Positions 8,874 through 17,502 of a stretch of 64,000 bases of DNA are shown piece after piece (the first letter of the stretch is position 1; the number at the start of each line of letters is the position of its first letter). Source of the DNA: Labedella endophytica. GTDB lineage: Bacteria; Actinomycetota; Actinomycetes; Actinomycetales; Microbacteriaceae. Made by a program: the position numbers and the translations under genes. Under the pieces are notes generated by a model that was not told the DNA's origin, ran no database searches, and worked only from the letters and a program-made list of their open reading frames with translations. Where the stretch lies: NCBI RefSeq assembly GCF_003990045.1, contig NZ_RZGZ01000002.1:372001-436000 (forward strand), given 5' to 3'.

Positions 8874-10385
8874 CTAGGCCTCCTGGATCCCGTACACGTA
8901 GAAGAGCGAGTTGAGCCCATTCTCCGGGACACCGGTGATGCCGTCGCGCGCGATACGCAGCTGGGGGTTGAGGTAGAGCCACACGCTCGCGGCGTCGTCG
9001 GAGATCTTCTGGTTCACCCTCGTGATGAGCTCCGTCTGCTGCTCCACGGAATCGGCCTGCTCGGCGTCGGCGAGCCAGGTCTGCACGTCGGCGTCGTCGT
9101 AGCCCCAGTAGAAGTCCGAGTCTCCGTAGAAGTTGATGTCGCGGTCGTTGACGTGGCCTTGCAGGGTCGCTTCGAAGTCGTGGTCGGTGTAGACCTTCTC
9201 GTACCACTGGTCATCGGTGATGATGTTGATGTCCACGGTCACGCCGATCTTCGCGAGCTCGGTCTGCAGGAACTCCGCGACGGTCGAGTGCACGCCGGAC
9301 TCGGGGGTGTCGATCGTGAACTCGAAGCCGTCCGCGTAGCCCGCCTCGGCGAGCAGGTCTGCTGCGAGCTCGGGGTCGTAGGGGTTGTTGTCCGCGAGGT
9401 CGAGGTACCAGGGCTCGGACGGCGGCACCATGGAGCCGATGAGCTGTCCGCGTCCGTCCCAGATCGCGTCGAGCAGCTGCTCGCGGTCGATCGCCGAGTA
9501 GACGGCCTTCCGCACGTTGACGTCGTCGAAGGGAGCGACGCGATCGTTGAAGGCGAGCAGCTCCTTCGTCGTGGACGTGCCCTCGATGATCTCGTAGTCG
9601 CCGGATTCGAACTCGGACAGGCTGTCGGGGTTCGACTGACTCGTCACGAGGTCGACCGCACCCGTGATGAGCGCGTTGTTGAGGGCGGTCGGGTCGGCGT
9701 AGTACTGGTAGACGACGCCGCCGTTCGCGGGCGCGTCGCCCCAGTAGTCCTCGTTCACGTCGAGCGTGATCGAGTCGCCCTTGCGGTAGTCGCCGAGCGC
9801 GTACGGCCCGGTGCCGTCGGCGGCCGCGGTGAGGTCGCCGGCCTCGGGGTTCACGATCCAGACGTAGCCGAGGTTGTACGTGAAGCTGATCGACTTGGCC
9901 GACAGCTGCACCTCGACGGTGGTGTCGTCGACGGCTGTGACGGTGTCGATGACGCTCAGCTGGCTCTTGCGCGCGGCGATCGAGTCGTCACCGATGAAAC
10001 GCTCGAGGCTGTACTTCACGGCCTCGGCGGTGAGCGGGTCGCCGGAGTGGAACGTCGCGTCTTCGAGCGTGAAGGTGTACGTGAGACCGTCGTCGGAGAC
10101 CTCGGTCTCCTTCGCGAGGAGGGGCTCGACCTCGGCGTCGTCGGTGATCCGGAAGAGGCCCTCGTAGACGTTGCCCGTGAAGACCTCGGTGACGCCGGAG
10201 CTGCCGCCGAAGATCTGGTCGAGGTTCGTGGGCTCGTTCTGCGAACCGACGATGATCTCGGCGTTCGCGTCGGGCCCTGCGTCGGAGGATCCAGAACCGG
10301 AGGCGCAACCCGCGAGCACGAGGAGGCTGGCGGTGGTGGCGGCGAGGGTCGCCGCGAGGCGGGATCGGCGGTGGCGTGAGATCAC
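8874..10385 (-). CDS. Peptide-type ABC substrate-binding lipoprotein
   Basis: A 503-residue SBP_bac_5 protein, the extracellular receptor of the importer that follows. The signal peptide ends in lipobox LAGC with Cys27 as the lipid-anchored residue. The mature start EIIVGSQNEPTNLDQIF and LTYTFTLEDATFHSGDPL are typical of the family. GTG start at 10385 is preceded by AAAAGGAC. It is the first gene of the five-gene operon and has a 127-base gap to the upstream DUF1684 gene, where its promoter should be. Ligand unknown. Confidence 0.9.
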   Translation of the reverse strand: MISRHRRSRLAATLAATTASLLVLAGCASGSGSSDAGPDANAEIIVGSQNEPTNLDQIFGGSSGVTEVFTGNVYEGLFRITDDAEVEPLLAKETEVSDDGLTYTFTLEDATFHSGDPLTAEAVKYSLERFIGDDSIAARKSQLSVIDTVTAVDDTTVEVQLSAKSISFTYNLGYVWIVNPEAGDLTAAADGTGPYALGDYRKGDSITLDVNEDYWGDAPANGGVVYQYYADPTALNNALITGAVDLVTSQSNPDSLSEFESGDYEIIEGTSTTKELLAFNDRVAPFDDVNVRKAVYSAIDREQLLDAIWDGRGQLIGSMVPPSEPWYLDLADNNPYDPELAADLLAEAGYADGFEFTIDTPESGVHSTVAEFLQTELAKIGVTVDINIITDDQWYEKVYTDHDFEATLQGHVNDRDINFYGDSDFYWGYDDADVQTWLADAEQADSVEQQTELITRVNQKISDDAASVWLYLNPQLRIARDGITGVPENGLNSLFYVYGIQEA

Positions 10386-10512
10386 GTCGGTGTCCTTTTC
10401 TGGGTGCGGGGACGCGGAGTGCGCCCCCGGGCGGCGGTGCCGCGGGAGATGGTCGAGGGGGTGCGAGTGCGGGCGGATCGATCCCGCCGATGCAGCTGAG
10501 GACGCGAGTCCG
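10386..10512 (-). promoter_or_regulatory. Gap upstream of the first peptide importer
   Basis: A 127-base gap after the DUF1684 stop. It holds an imperfect palindrome GGCGGATCGATCCCGCC near 10473-10489, which may end the DUF1684 transcript, and several GC-rich short repeats. No clear -35/-10 pair was found by eye. Confidence 0.3.
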
Positions 10513-11274
10513 TCAGATCGAGAAGCCCTCCGAGAAGCGCACTCGCTTCTCCCCCGCGCGAAGCGGGACGGGCAGCCGGTTCTGCAGCGGCGGGAGCGGA
10601 CAGTTCATCTGGTTGGAGAAGCCGCACGGGGGCACGATGGCTCGGTTGAAATCGATCTCGATCGGCAGGCTCTCGCCCGGCGCGAGCTCGCCCGAGGCGC
10701 CCGGGTGATCGAGGAAGAGGAAGCGACCGGCGCCGTAGCTCTCGCGACCGTTCGTCGCGTCGCCGAAGACGAGCTGGAGGCTGGAGTGGCCGTCGTGGTT
10801 CGTATCGAAGGCGGCGAAGCGGTATTCGGTGCCGTCGAGTTCGAAGACGAGGTCGCCCGAGACGGGGAGGGCACGCGTGGCGCCGTCGTCCTTGATGTGC
10901 TCGAACGGGACGACGCGCTGCTCGTCGACGAGTTCGAAGCGACCGGAGAGCACCCAGGCGGGGTCGTAATCGTAGGACTCGATCTCCTCGAAGGCCGCGT
11001 TGGCGGGAGAATCGGCACGCCAGATGCGGTAGCCCTCCTGCGGTTCGCCCGAGTCGATGTCGGTGCGCCGGAGGCGGGTGAGCACGGCATCGGCCGGCTG
11101 TCCCGCGCGGGCCTCCTCGTCGGAGACGGCGGGAGCGCCGGCGGGGCTCCAGTGGGTGAGGACGAGTGCGAGGTTGCCGAGCGGCGCCGTCACAGCGGCG
11201 CGACGATGCGTCTTCCACACCTCGTACGCGGCGATCGCCTCGTCGTGCGTCGTGCTCTCGACCGTTGAACCCAT
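10513..11274 (-). CDS. DUF1684 family protein
   Basis: A 253-residue soluble protein. FAAFDTNHDGHSSLQLVFGD, YGAGRFLFLDHPG and IDFNRAIVPPCGFSNQMNCP followed by PLPPLQNRLPVPLRAGEK are the conserved C-terminal blocks of DUF1684 (COG3358). The function of the family is not established. ATG 11274 has GGAG 9 bases upstream; a GTG at 11289 in the same frame is an alternative start. It is divergent from the alcohol dehydrogenase gene, with a 270-base structured gap between them. Confidence 0.85.
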   Translation of the reverse strand: MGSTVESTTHDEAIAAYEVWKTHRRAAVTAPLGNLALVLTHWSPAGAPAVSDEEARAGQPADAVLTRLRRTDIDSGEPQEGYRIWRADSPANAAFEEIESYDYDPAWVLSGRFELVDEQRVVPFEHIKDDGATRALPVSGDLVFELDGTEYRFAAFDTNHDGHSSLQLVFGDATNGRESYGAGRFLFLDHPGASGELAPGESLPIEIDFNRAIVPPCGFSNQMNCPLPPLQNRLPVPLRAGEKRVRFSEGFSI

Positions 11275-11360
11275 GACCACGTGCTCCACTCCATCAGAAA
11301 CCAGACGCTGTCCGGTAACTCCATGACGTTGTCTTACATTCCCACCCCGCCCACCTTCCC

Positions 11361-11418
11361 TGAGGTGTCGCGATCTGTTGCCTGTCCGGCCGGAAGGCCG
11401 ACAGTCTGCGACACCTCA
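11361..11418. repeat. Nested inverted repeats in the alcohol dehydrogenase leader
   Basis: TGAGGTGTCGC at 11361-11371 is exactly complementary to GCGACACCTCA at 11408-11418. Inside this 11-bp outer arm pair lies a second stem: CTGTC(C)GGCC pairs with GGCCGACAG around GGAA, with one bulged base. It may be an operator pair or an RNA fold in the leader of the dehydrogenase gene. Confidence 0.6.
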
Positions 11419-11441
11419 CGGGAGATGGGCGGGAAGATTTA

Positions 11442-11455
11442 TCGACAGGTGTCGA
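11442..11455 (+). promoter_or_regulatory. Palindrome TCGACA-GG-TGTCGA
   Basis: A perfect two-fold site with 6-bp arms, 90 bases before the dehydrogenase start. It shares the AGGTGTCG core with the outer arms of the inverted repeat just upstream, giving three copies of one short motif. This suggests a regulator with several sites; the adjacent downstream TetR gene is the obvious candidate. Confidence 0.45.
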
Positions 11456-11544
11456 AAAATGCGCGTACGCTCGAAGGAGGTCCCACCGATGTGACGCCGA
11501 TCCGGGCGCCGCGAGCGAACCACTCCACCCGAGAAAGGCACCAC

Positions 11545-12654
11545 ATGACCACCACAGCCCACGCCGCCGTCCTCCACGAGGTCGACGGACCGTTCGTCTT
11601 CGAAGACGTCGTCCTCGGTGACATCACGCCGGACGAAGTCCTCGTCCGCATCGTCGCGACCGGCCTCTGCCACACCGACCTCGCCGTCGTGCACGGCCAC
11701 ATCCCGACGCAGCTCCCCATGGTCCTCGGCCACGAGGGTGCGGGCGTCGTCGAAGAGGTCGGTTCGAGTGTCACCGGACTCGAGAAGGGCGACCACGTCG
11801 CCATCTCCTTCGCCTCGTGCGGACACTGCTCCAACTGCCTGGTCGGGCGCGAGGCCTACTGCCGCAACTTCATGCTGCTCAACATGGGCGGAGTCCGCGA
11901 GGACGGCTCACGCACGATGACCGCAGCCGACGGCGACGACGTGCGCGGCTCCTTCTTCGGCCAGTCCTCCTTCGCCACGCACGCCATCGTGGCGGCTCGC
12001 AACGCCGTCAAGATCGACGACGGCGTGCCCCTCGAACTCGTGGGACCGCTCGGCTGCGGTATCCAGACCGGCGCGGGCACCGTCCTCAACACGCTCGCCC
12101 TGCCCGCGGGATCGACCATCGTCGTGGCCGGAACCGGCGCCGTCGGCCTCTCCGCCATCATGGCCGCGAAGGCTGCGGGGGCGACCACCATCATCGCCCT
12201 CGACGTGCTCGACGAGCGCCTGTCCTTCGCGACGGAGCTCGGCGCGACCCACACGATCAACGGCCGGACCGCGGACGTCGAGGCCGAGATCCTCGCGATC
12301 ACCGACGGTGTCGGCGCGCCATACGCGGTCGACACGACGGCGGTCCCCGCCGTCGTCGCCCAGCTCGTCGCCGCGACGAGCTTCGGTGCCTCGATCGCCC
12401 TCGTGGGCGTGCCGAAGCCCGACGCGACGATCCCGCTCGGTCTCGTCTCCGGTTCCGGGAAGACGATCATCGGCGCGATCGAGGGCGACTCGGTGCCGCA
12501 GGTCTTCATCCCGCGTCTGCTCGCGATGCACGCCGCTGGCGACTTCCCGTTCGATCGCATGGTCACGACCTACCCGTTCACCGACATCGACACCGCGATC
12601 GCCGACACCCAGTCGGGCGCGGCGGTCAAGGCCGTACTGACGATGCCCGTCTAG
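11545..12654 (+). CDS. Zinc-dependent alcohol dehydrogenase (MDR family)
   Basis: A 369-residue NAD-dependent medium-chain dehydrogenase. Catalytic zinc ligands are Cys42, His63 and the cysteine of VGPLGCGIQTGAG; the structural zinc uses Cys92, Cys95, Cys98 and Cys106. The dinucleotide site is VVAGTGAVGLSAIMAAK. The pattern fits the class III/benzyl-alcohol group, so it may oxidise aryl or primary alcohols, or act on glutathione- or mycothiol-type adducts less likely. ATG 11545 has GAGAAAGG upstream. A TetR gene follows after 24 bases and the leader has strong inverted repeats, so regulation by that repressor is likely. Confidence 0.9.
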   Translation: MTTTAHAAVLHEVDGPFVFEDVVLGDITPDEVLVRIVATGLCHTDLAVVHGHIPTQLPMVLGHEGAGVVEEVGSSVTGLEKGDHVAISFASCGHCSNCLVGREAYCRNFMLLNMGGVREDGSRTMTAADGDDVRGSFFGQSSFATHAIVAARNAVKIDDGVPLELVGPLGCGIQTGAGTVLNTLALPAGSTIVVAGTGAVGLSAIMAAKAAGATTIIALDVLDERLSFATELGATHTINGRTADVEAEILAITDGVGAPYAVDTTAVPAVVAQLVAATSFGASIALVGVPKPDATIPLGLVSGSGKTIIGAIEGDSVPQVFIPRLLAMHAAGDFPFDRMVTTYPFTDIDTAIADTQSGAAVKAVLTMPV

Positions 12655-12678
12655 TCGGGGCCGTCTAGCCTGGATCGC

Positions 12679-13254
12679 ATGCGCGCACCCGACCCCCGTA
12701 GCGCCCGCACCGTCGCCGCTCTGCGTGACGCGCTGCGGGAGTCGCTCGCGACCCATGCTCTCGACGAGGTCACCGTGGCGTCGTTGTGCCGCGCGGCGGG
12801 CGTACAACGCACGACGTTCTACACGCACGCGTCGAGCGTCGCCGAGCTGCTCGCCGGGCTCCTCACCGAGGAGATCGACGAGCAGCTCGACGTGCACCCC
12901 GACTCCGATGCCACCGTCGAAGACGTCGCCCGCGCCTTCCAGGCGACGCTGGAGAGCGGCTTCGAGGTCGTCGGCCGCGATCGTGCGCTCTTCCGCGTGG
13001 CCCTCGACGCGAACGCCTCGGCGCTCCTCCGTCGACACCTCGCCGAGCTCATGACACGTCGACTCCACATCGCGCTCGACATCTGGACGGCTCTCGGCGT
13101 CGCCCGCGACGTCGATCGTCGCATCGCCGTCCCCTTCGCCGCCGGCGCCCTGGCCGCGTCCGTCGAGGCGTGGGCGTCGCTCGACGACACCGATACCGCC
13201 GCCTACGCGATCGGCGTACGCGACCAGATGCCGCCGTGGTGGCCGCGCTACTGA
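12679..13254 (+). CDS. TetR-family regulator
   Basis: A 191-residue one-domain regulator. The N-terminal helix-turn-helix is near residues 25-65 (EVTVASLCRAAGVQRTTFYT), followed by a helical ligand domain. It lies 24 bases downstream of the alcohol dehydrogenase in the same direction and probably controls that gene and itself. The ligand is unknown. It converges on the Lrp-like gene. Confidence 0.85.
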   Translation: MRAPDPRSARTVAALRDALRESLATHALDEVTVASLCRAAGVQRTTFYTHASSVAELLAGLLTEEIDEQLDVHPDSDATVEDVARAFQATLESGFEVVGRDRALFRVALDANASALLRRHLAELMTRRLHIALDIWTALGVARDVDRRIAVPFAAGALAASVEAWASLDDTDTAAYAIGVRDQMPPWWPRY

Positions 13255-13285
13255 ATGGCGTGCCCTCACCGCGCCGCGGTTCTCC

Positions 13286-13780
13286 TCAGCCGCGACGTCG
13301 GACGGGGACCACGGCGTCCGGGTGCGGCTCGACGACCGAGCGGCGGAGGTGCTCGAAGACGACGGAGGTCTTCACATCCGCGATCTCCTCGCGACTCGTG
13401 AGACGGTCGATGACGAAGGCGTAGAGAGCGTCATTGTCCGCGACGGCGACGTGCACGATGAAGTCCGCCTCTCCCGTGGTCACGAAGACGCCGAGCGTCT
13501 CGGGCAGGCCGCTCACCCAATCGCGGAACGCCTCGATGACGGATCGGGACGGTGGCCGGATGCGCACGGCAACGAGGGCCTGGACGGGGCGGCCGATCGC
13601 GGCGAGATCGAGGTCGAGGGACGCGCCACGGATGACCCCGGCGTCGCGCAGCGCCCGGGTCCGGTCGAGGGCGGTCGTGGGCGAGACGCCGATCGCGTTC
13701 GCGACGTCGCGATTGGACGTCCGCGCATCGTGCTGCAGAACGGCCAGAATGGCCGCGTCCAGTTCGTCGATATCAGGCAT
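13286..13780 (-). CDS. Lrp/AsnC-family regulator
   Basis: A 164-residue protein with an N-terminal winged helix (DIDELDAAILAVLQHDARTS, then VANAIGVSPTTALDRTRAL) and a C-terminal ligand-binding RAM domain that contains TTGEADFIVHVAV. It starts at ATG 13780, matching the family; a longer start at 13834 has no ribosome site. It is divergent from the DUF2000 gene, which Lrp-like regulators often accompany, and probably controls it in response to an amino acid or related ligand. Confidence 0.85.
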   Translation of the reverse strand: MPDIDELDAAILAVLQHDARTSNRDVANAIGVSPTTALDRTRALRDAGVIRGASLDLDLAAIGRPVQALVAVRIRPPSRSVIEAFRDWVSGLPETLGVFVTTGEADFIVHVAVADNDALYAFVIDRLTSREEIADVKTSVVFEHLRRSVVEPHPDAVVPVRRRG

Positions 13781-13848
13781 ATGAGCATCGTAACCTGATG
13801 AAATACGGAAAGCTTGCGCGGTTGTCGGACGCATGAGGAGCTAGATAC

Positions 13849-14319
13849 ATGAACACCGCAACGATCGGCTTCTCGCCCGACGAGATCGACCTGTCCCTCT
13901 CCACACGCGCCGTCCGCCTCAAGTGGGTCATCGCGGTCGACGCCGAGCTCCCCGCCGGGCGGGCGGCGAACGCCGCGGTGTGCCTCGCGGCACCGACGAC
14001 CGACGCCGTGACGGGTCTCCTCGGTCCGGACGTGCGCGATGCCGACGGCCGCGCCCACCCGGGACTGCCCTGGACCGGCTGCACGATCCTCGCCGCGACG
14101 CGCGACCAGCTCGCAACCATCGCGCGCAAGGCCGCATCCTCCGCCGACGTCTTCGTCGCGGACATGCCGGCGCTCGGGCAGGCGACGCGCGTCTACGACG
14201 ATTACGTCCGGGAAATGTCGCAGACCGACACCGCGCATCTCGACCTCCTCGCGGTCAGCATCGTCGGCCCCCGGAACCGCGTCGACCGTCTCGTCGGCAG
14301 CCTCCCCCTCCTCCCCTGA
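13849..14319 (+). CDS. DUF2000 family protein
   Basis: A 156-residue protein. RLKWVIAVDAELPAGRAANA near the start and LPWTGCTILAATRDQL in the middle are DUF2000 signatures. The fold resembles peptidyl-tRNA hydrolase II, but the function is not established. ATG 13849 has GAGGAG 8 bases upstream. The pairing with a divergent Lrp/AsnC regulator is common in this family and suggests a link to amino-acid-responsive control. Confidence 0.8.
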   Translation: MNTATIGFSPDEIDLSLSTRAVRLKWVIAVDAELPAGRAANAAVCLAAPTTDAVTGLLGPDVRDADGRAHPGLPWTGCTILAATRDQLATIARKAASSADVFVADMPALGQATRVYDDYVREMSQTDTAHLDLLAVSIVGPRNRVDRLVGSLPLLP

Positions 14320-14367
14320 CATTCCACCGGGTGTGAGGCGGAGGGTGGGCGGACTAGCCTGGCGAGT

Positions 14368-15042
14368 ATGAGCGAGACGATCATCACCGTCGAGGGCGGC
14401 TTCGATCACCACCACCCGGCCGAGCGCGGAACCGTGCGACTCACCGCCGGATTCCAGGGCGGGGACCGGTCATCGGTCGTCGCACGGACGACGCAGCTGC
14501 AGGCGGCCATCGCCGGCGAGGCTCAGCAGCTCGCCGCCGATCCGGCCAACGGACCCGCCACGTGGTGGTCGGCCGATCGCCTGCAGGTCTGGAGCGAGAA
14601 GCCGTGGAACAACCAGGGCAAGCAGCTCCCGCTCGTCTACCACGCCGCCGTCCTCATGGAGGTGAAGTTCCGCGACTTCGCGCGGCTCGCCGACTGGGTG
14701 GAACGGCTCGCGACGATCGACGGAGTCACGATCACCGGGATCGACTGGGCGCTCACAGAGGTGACGAAGGCGCGCCTCACAGCGGATGCCCGTCACCGCG
14801 CCGTGCTCGACGCGACGGAACGCGCGTCGAGCTACGCTCACAGCCTCGGGCTCTCGACGCTCCGGCCGCTCGCCCTCGCGGACCCGGGCATGCTCGGCGA
14901 CGAGACACGGCCGGCGGCGCCGAGTAACGGCGTGGCCATGTCGCGCTCCATGAAGGCCGACGCAGCGGCGAGCGGGCTCGACCTCAAGCCGGAGGACATC
15001 ACCATCTCGGCCAAGGTCCACGCACGCTTCAGCGCCGCCTGA
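14368..15042 (+). CDS. SIMPL (DUF541) domain protein
   Basis: A 224-residue protein of the SIMPL/DUF541 group: long helical body with EVTKARLTADARHRAVLDAT and a C-terminal PEDITISAKVHARFSA. No signal peptide is visible, unlike many Gram-negative periplasmic members, so it is probably cytoplasmic. Some homologues protect against oxidative stress; the function here is unknown. Its 3' end overlaps the convergent SRPBCC gene by 14 bases. Confidence 0.8.
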   Translation: MSETIITVEGGFDHHHPAERGTVRLTAGFQGGDRSSVVARTTQLQAAIAGEAQQLAADPANGPATWWSADRLQVWSEKPWNNQGKQLPLVYHAAVLMEVKFRDFARLADWVERLATIDGVTITGIDWALTEVTKARLTADARHRAVLDATERASSYAHSLGLSTLRPLALADPGMLGDETRPAAPSNGVAMSRSMKADAAASGLDLKPEDITISAKVHARFSAA

Positions 15043-15511
15043 CCGCCTCGAGCACCACGGGGTCGGCGCAGCCGCGGGCGAAGCCCTCGATCCGGCGATC
15101 GATGTCCCGCTGCAGGACGAGCGCACCGATACGCTCGGCGATCGGCGCGAGCCAGCGCGGCGTGCACGAGAAGTTGTAGCGCCACACGGCGAGGGTTCGC
15201 CCGGCGTCGAGCGGATCCGGGCTGAAACGCCAGCCGGCTCCGAACTTCTCGAAGAACCAGGACCCCTCCAGCATGGCCATTCCGACGTTCGTCGGCGGGT
15301 TGTAGGACACATAGCGGGTCACCATGCGCAGTCCGAAGCGCTGGACGGTCTCGGTCCGCACGCCCTTCGCGGCGACCGTCGCGCCGTCGAGGAAACGCTG
15401 CCGACGGATGAACGGATCCCATCGGAGCCGGATCTCGCCGGTGGTCTGGGACACCGCGAAGGCCGTCGCGGGATCGACGGGGACGGTGAGGCGGGACTCG
15501 ACGACGGGCAC
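15029..15511 (-). CDS. SRPBCC-superfamily protein (polyketide-cyclase-like)
   Basis: A 160-residue START-like protein: VVESRLTVPVDPATAFAVSQ is the N-terminal strand and helix, followed by RWDPFIRRQRFLDG and a C-terminal long helix. Proteins of this fold bind lipids or aromatic compounds; the ligand cannot be deduced. I chose GTG 15511, preceded by AGGAT, over the longer frame. It converges on the SIMPL gene and is separated by 132 bases from the M20 gene. Confidence 0.65.
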   Translation of the reverse strand: MPVVESRLTVPVDPATAFAVSQTTGEIRLRWDPFIRRQRFLDGATVAAKGVRTETVQRFGLRMVTRYVSYNPPTNVGMAMLEGSWFFEKFGAGWRFSPDPLDAGRTLAVWRYNFSCTPRWLAPIAERIGALVLQRDIDRRIEGFARGCADPVVLEAVRRR

Positions 15512-15643
15512 CCGCCCATCCTGCCACCCGCCTGGATCTCCCCCACCTCCCGCACGCACGCGCCGCGCGTATCCGCACGCGCTTCACCGAGCGGAGCGGG
15601 TGGGGCGAGAGCGGGCACGACAGCGGGCCGACAGGAACCGGGG

Positions 15644-16861
15644 TCAGGCGTGGAGGCGACGCCAGGCGAGCTCGGCGAGGGCCTCGGCCTGGATGCCGAG
15701 CACGGAGTCGTCGAAGACGGCATTCTCCGAGTGCATGCCGGGTGCTCCCGCAGCGGGCACCTCGGCGGGCTGCGCACCCAGGAAGAGGAGAGTGCCCGGC
15801 ACCGCCTCGAGTACGTAGGCGAAGTCTTCCGACGCCATCGAGGGCGACGGGAGCCGCACCACGCGCTCGGCACCGTGGAGCTCGTCGAGCACCTCGAAGA
15901 CGAATGCCGTCTCCGCCGGATCGTTGACCGTCACGGGGTACGAGTCGATGTACTCGACCTCGGCCGTCGCCCCGTGGGCTGTCGCGATGCCGTGCGCGAG
16001 AGCGGTCAGCCGCTCCCTCACGAGGGCGAAGGTCTCGCGCGAGAGCGTGCGGATGTTGGCCTCGAGGACGACGCTCGCCGAGAGCACGTTCGCGGCCGCG
16101 GAATCGGTCTCGATCCGCGTGACCGAGACGACGGCCGGGTCGGTCGCGGGCACGCGGCGGGCCACGAACGACTGGAAGGCGAGGACGATCTCCGCCGCGA
16201 TCGGCACGGGATCGATCGCGTGCTGCGGCCACGCGGCGTGACCACCCGTGCCGACGACGCGCACGCGCAGGCCGCTCGCGCTCGCCATGATCGGGCCGGA
16301 GCGCGTCACGAAGGTCTCGGCCTGCGTGACGCAGTCGACGTGGACGGCGTAGGCCGCGACGGGTCGTTCCCCCGCCGCATCGAGCACACCCTCCTCGATC
16401 ATGACCCGACCGCCCGCGAAGCCCTCCTCCCCCGGCTGGAACATGAATACGACGGCGCCCGGCAGCTCCGCGCGGCGGGCGTGGAGCAGCCGGACGGCGC
16501 CGAGCAGTCCCGCCATGTGGAGGTCGTGCCCGCACGCGTGCATCGCACCGGTCGTGCTCGCGAACGGCAGACCGGTCGCCTCACGGACCGGGAGCGCGTC
16601 CATGTCGGCGCGGAGCAGCACCACGGGACCGGGCCGGCCGCCGCGCAGAACGGCCGTGACGGAGGTGAGAGCGTCGCCGGTGGTGATCTCGAGACCGAGG
16701 CCCTCGAGCTCGCCGAGGAGCGCGCGCTGCGTCTCGGGCAGGTGCAGACCCGTCTCGGCCATCGTGTGCAAGCGCCGCCGCACGGCGACGAGATCGTCGA
16801 GTATCCCTGCTGCGTCGAAGGAGACCGCGTCGAGGGAGACCGCGTCGAAGGAGCCCGTCAC
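15644..16861 (-). CDS. M20-family amidohydrolase / carboxypeptidase
   Basis: A 405-residue metallohydrolase of the IAA-amino acid hydrolase/hippurate hydrolase group. Metal-site blocks are MHACGHDLHM at 107-116 and MFQPGEEG near 141-148, with a late catalytic region SPSMASEDFAYVLE and PGMHSEN. It would cleave an amide or N-acyl bond in the cytoplasm. It is the last gene of the ten-gene operon that starts with DUF917. Its GTG start overlaps the PaiB-like stop. The N-terminus has three copies of a 5-residue repeat (SFDAV, SLDAV, SFDAA) from a 15-bp tandem repeat. Confidence 0.9.
   Translation of the reverse strand: MTGSFDAVSLDAVSFDAAGILDDLVAVRRRLHTMAETGLHLPETQRALLGELEGLGLEITTGDALTSVTAVLRGGRPGPVVLLRADMDALPVREATGLPFASTTGAMHACGHDLHMAGLLGAVRLLHARRAELPGAVVFMFQPGEEGFAGGRVMIEEGVLDAAGERPVAAYAVHVDCVTQAETFVTRSGPIMASASGLRVRVVGTGGHAAWPQHAIDPVPIAAEIVLAFQSFVARRVPATDPAVVSVTRIETDSAAANVLSASVVLEANIRTLSRETFALVRERLTALAHGIATAHGATAEVEYIDSYPVTVNDPAETAFVFEVLDELHGAERVVRLPSPSMASEDFAYVLEAVPGTLLFLGAQPAEVPAAGAPGMHSENAVFDDSVLGIQAEALAELAWRRLHA
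16813..16857. repeat. 15-bp tandem repeat, three units, in the M20 gene
   Basis: Three adjacent near-identical 15-bp units: CGTCGAAGGAGACCG, CGTCGAGGGAGACCG and CGTCGAAGGAGCCCG. They are in frame and add pentapeptides at the start of the protein without disturbing the enzyme domain. Confidence 0.85.
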
Positions 16862-17502
16862 GAGGTGCGCAGCCCGTTGACGAGACGGATGCGGGCCGCG
16901 AGCTCCGGGTTCTCATACGGCCCCGGCCGGTCGAGGGCCGCGACGACGCGCTCGAGCACCTCGACGGGCTTGTCCTGGCTCATCTTCTCCTTGCCCTCGA
17001 AGCGCGTGACACGGAGCCGGAAGCCGACGGTGCCGGCGACGATCCGCTCGGCGTAGGCGGACGTCGCGAGGGTGCCGCGCATCCGGAACGGATTCGGGAG
17101 GGGATCCTCGAAGTGGTCGACGAGCCGTTCGAGCACCGCGAGGTTCTCGGCGTCGCTCAGGATCTCGGGCACACCGTGCGCGTGCACCGTGGCGAAGTCC
17201 CACGTGGGCACGGCCGGATCCACCTCGTACCAGGACGGCGAGATGTAGCCGGACGGGCCGTAGAAGACCACGAGCAGTTCGTGGGAACCGAGTTCGTGGA
17301 GCCGTTCGTCGGGTCGGCCGACGTGGGAGACGAGCGTGATCGCGTCCGGATCGTCGGAGTCCTGCTCGTCGAGGATGAACGGGTAGTGCGAGGCGACGGG
17401 ACCCGCGCTCGTCGCGCTGATCATCGTGGCCCAGGGAGATGCGCGGATGAGCGCCTTCGCATCCTCCGTCCGCGTGAGTGCGTAGTCGGTGTTCTCACGC
17501 AT
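16858..17502 (-). CDS. PaiB-like FMN-binding protein
   Basis: A 214-residue FMN-binding split-barrel protein of the PaiB type: RENTDYALTRTEDAKALIRA at the start, SHYPFILDE, HVGRPDERLHELGSHELLVVF, YISPSWYEVDPAVPTWDFATVH and a late GTVGFRLRVTRFEGKEKMSQ. Such proteins are called transcriptional repressors from Bacillus PaiB, but may be flavin- or haem-related enzymes. ATG 17502 overlaps the upstream hydrolase stop by 8 bases; its own stop overlaps the M20 start. Role in the operon is unknown. Confidence 0.85.
   Translation of the reverse strand: MRENTDYALTRTEDAKALIRASPWATMISATSAGPVASHYPFILDEQDSDDPDAITLVSHVGRPDERLHELGSHELLVVFYGPSGYISPSWYEVDPAVPTWDFATVHAHGVPEILSDAENLAVLERLVDHFEDPLPNPFRMRGTLATSAYAERIVAGTVGFRLRVTRFEGKEKMSQDKPVEVLERVVAALDRPGPYENPELAARIRLVNGLRTS

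Noticed and set aside
13268-13280. ACCGC-GCC-GCGGT hairpin between convergent TetR and Lrp genes
   Set aside because: Only a 5-bp stem; in a GC-rich gap such stems arise by chance, so not listed as a terminator.
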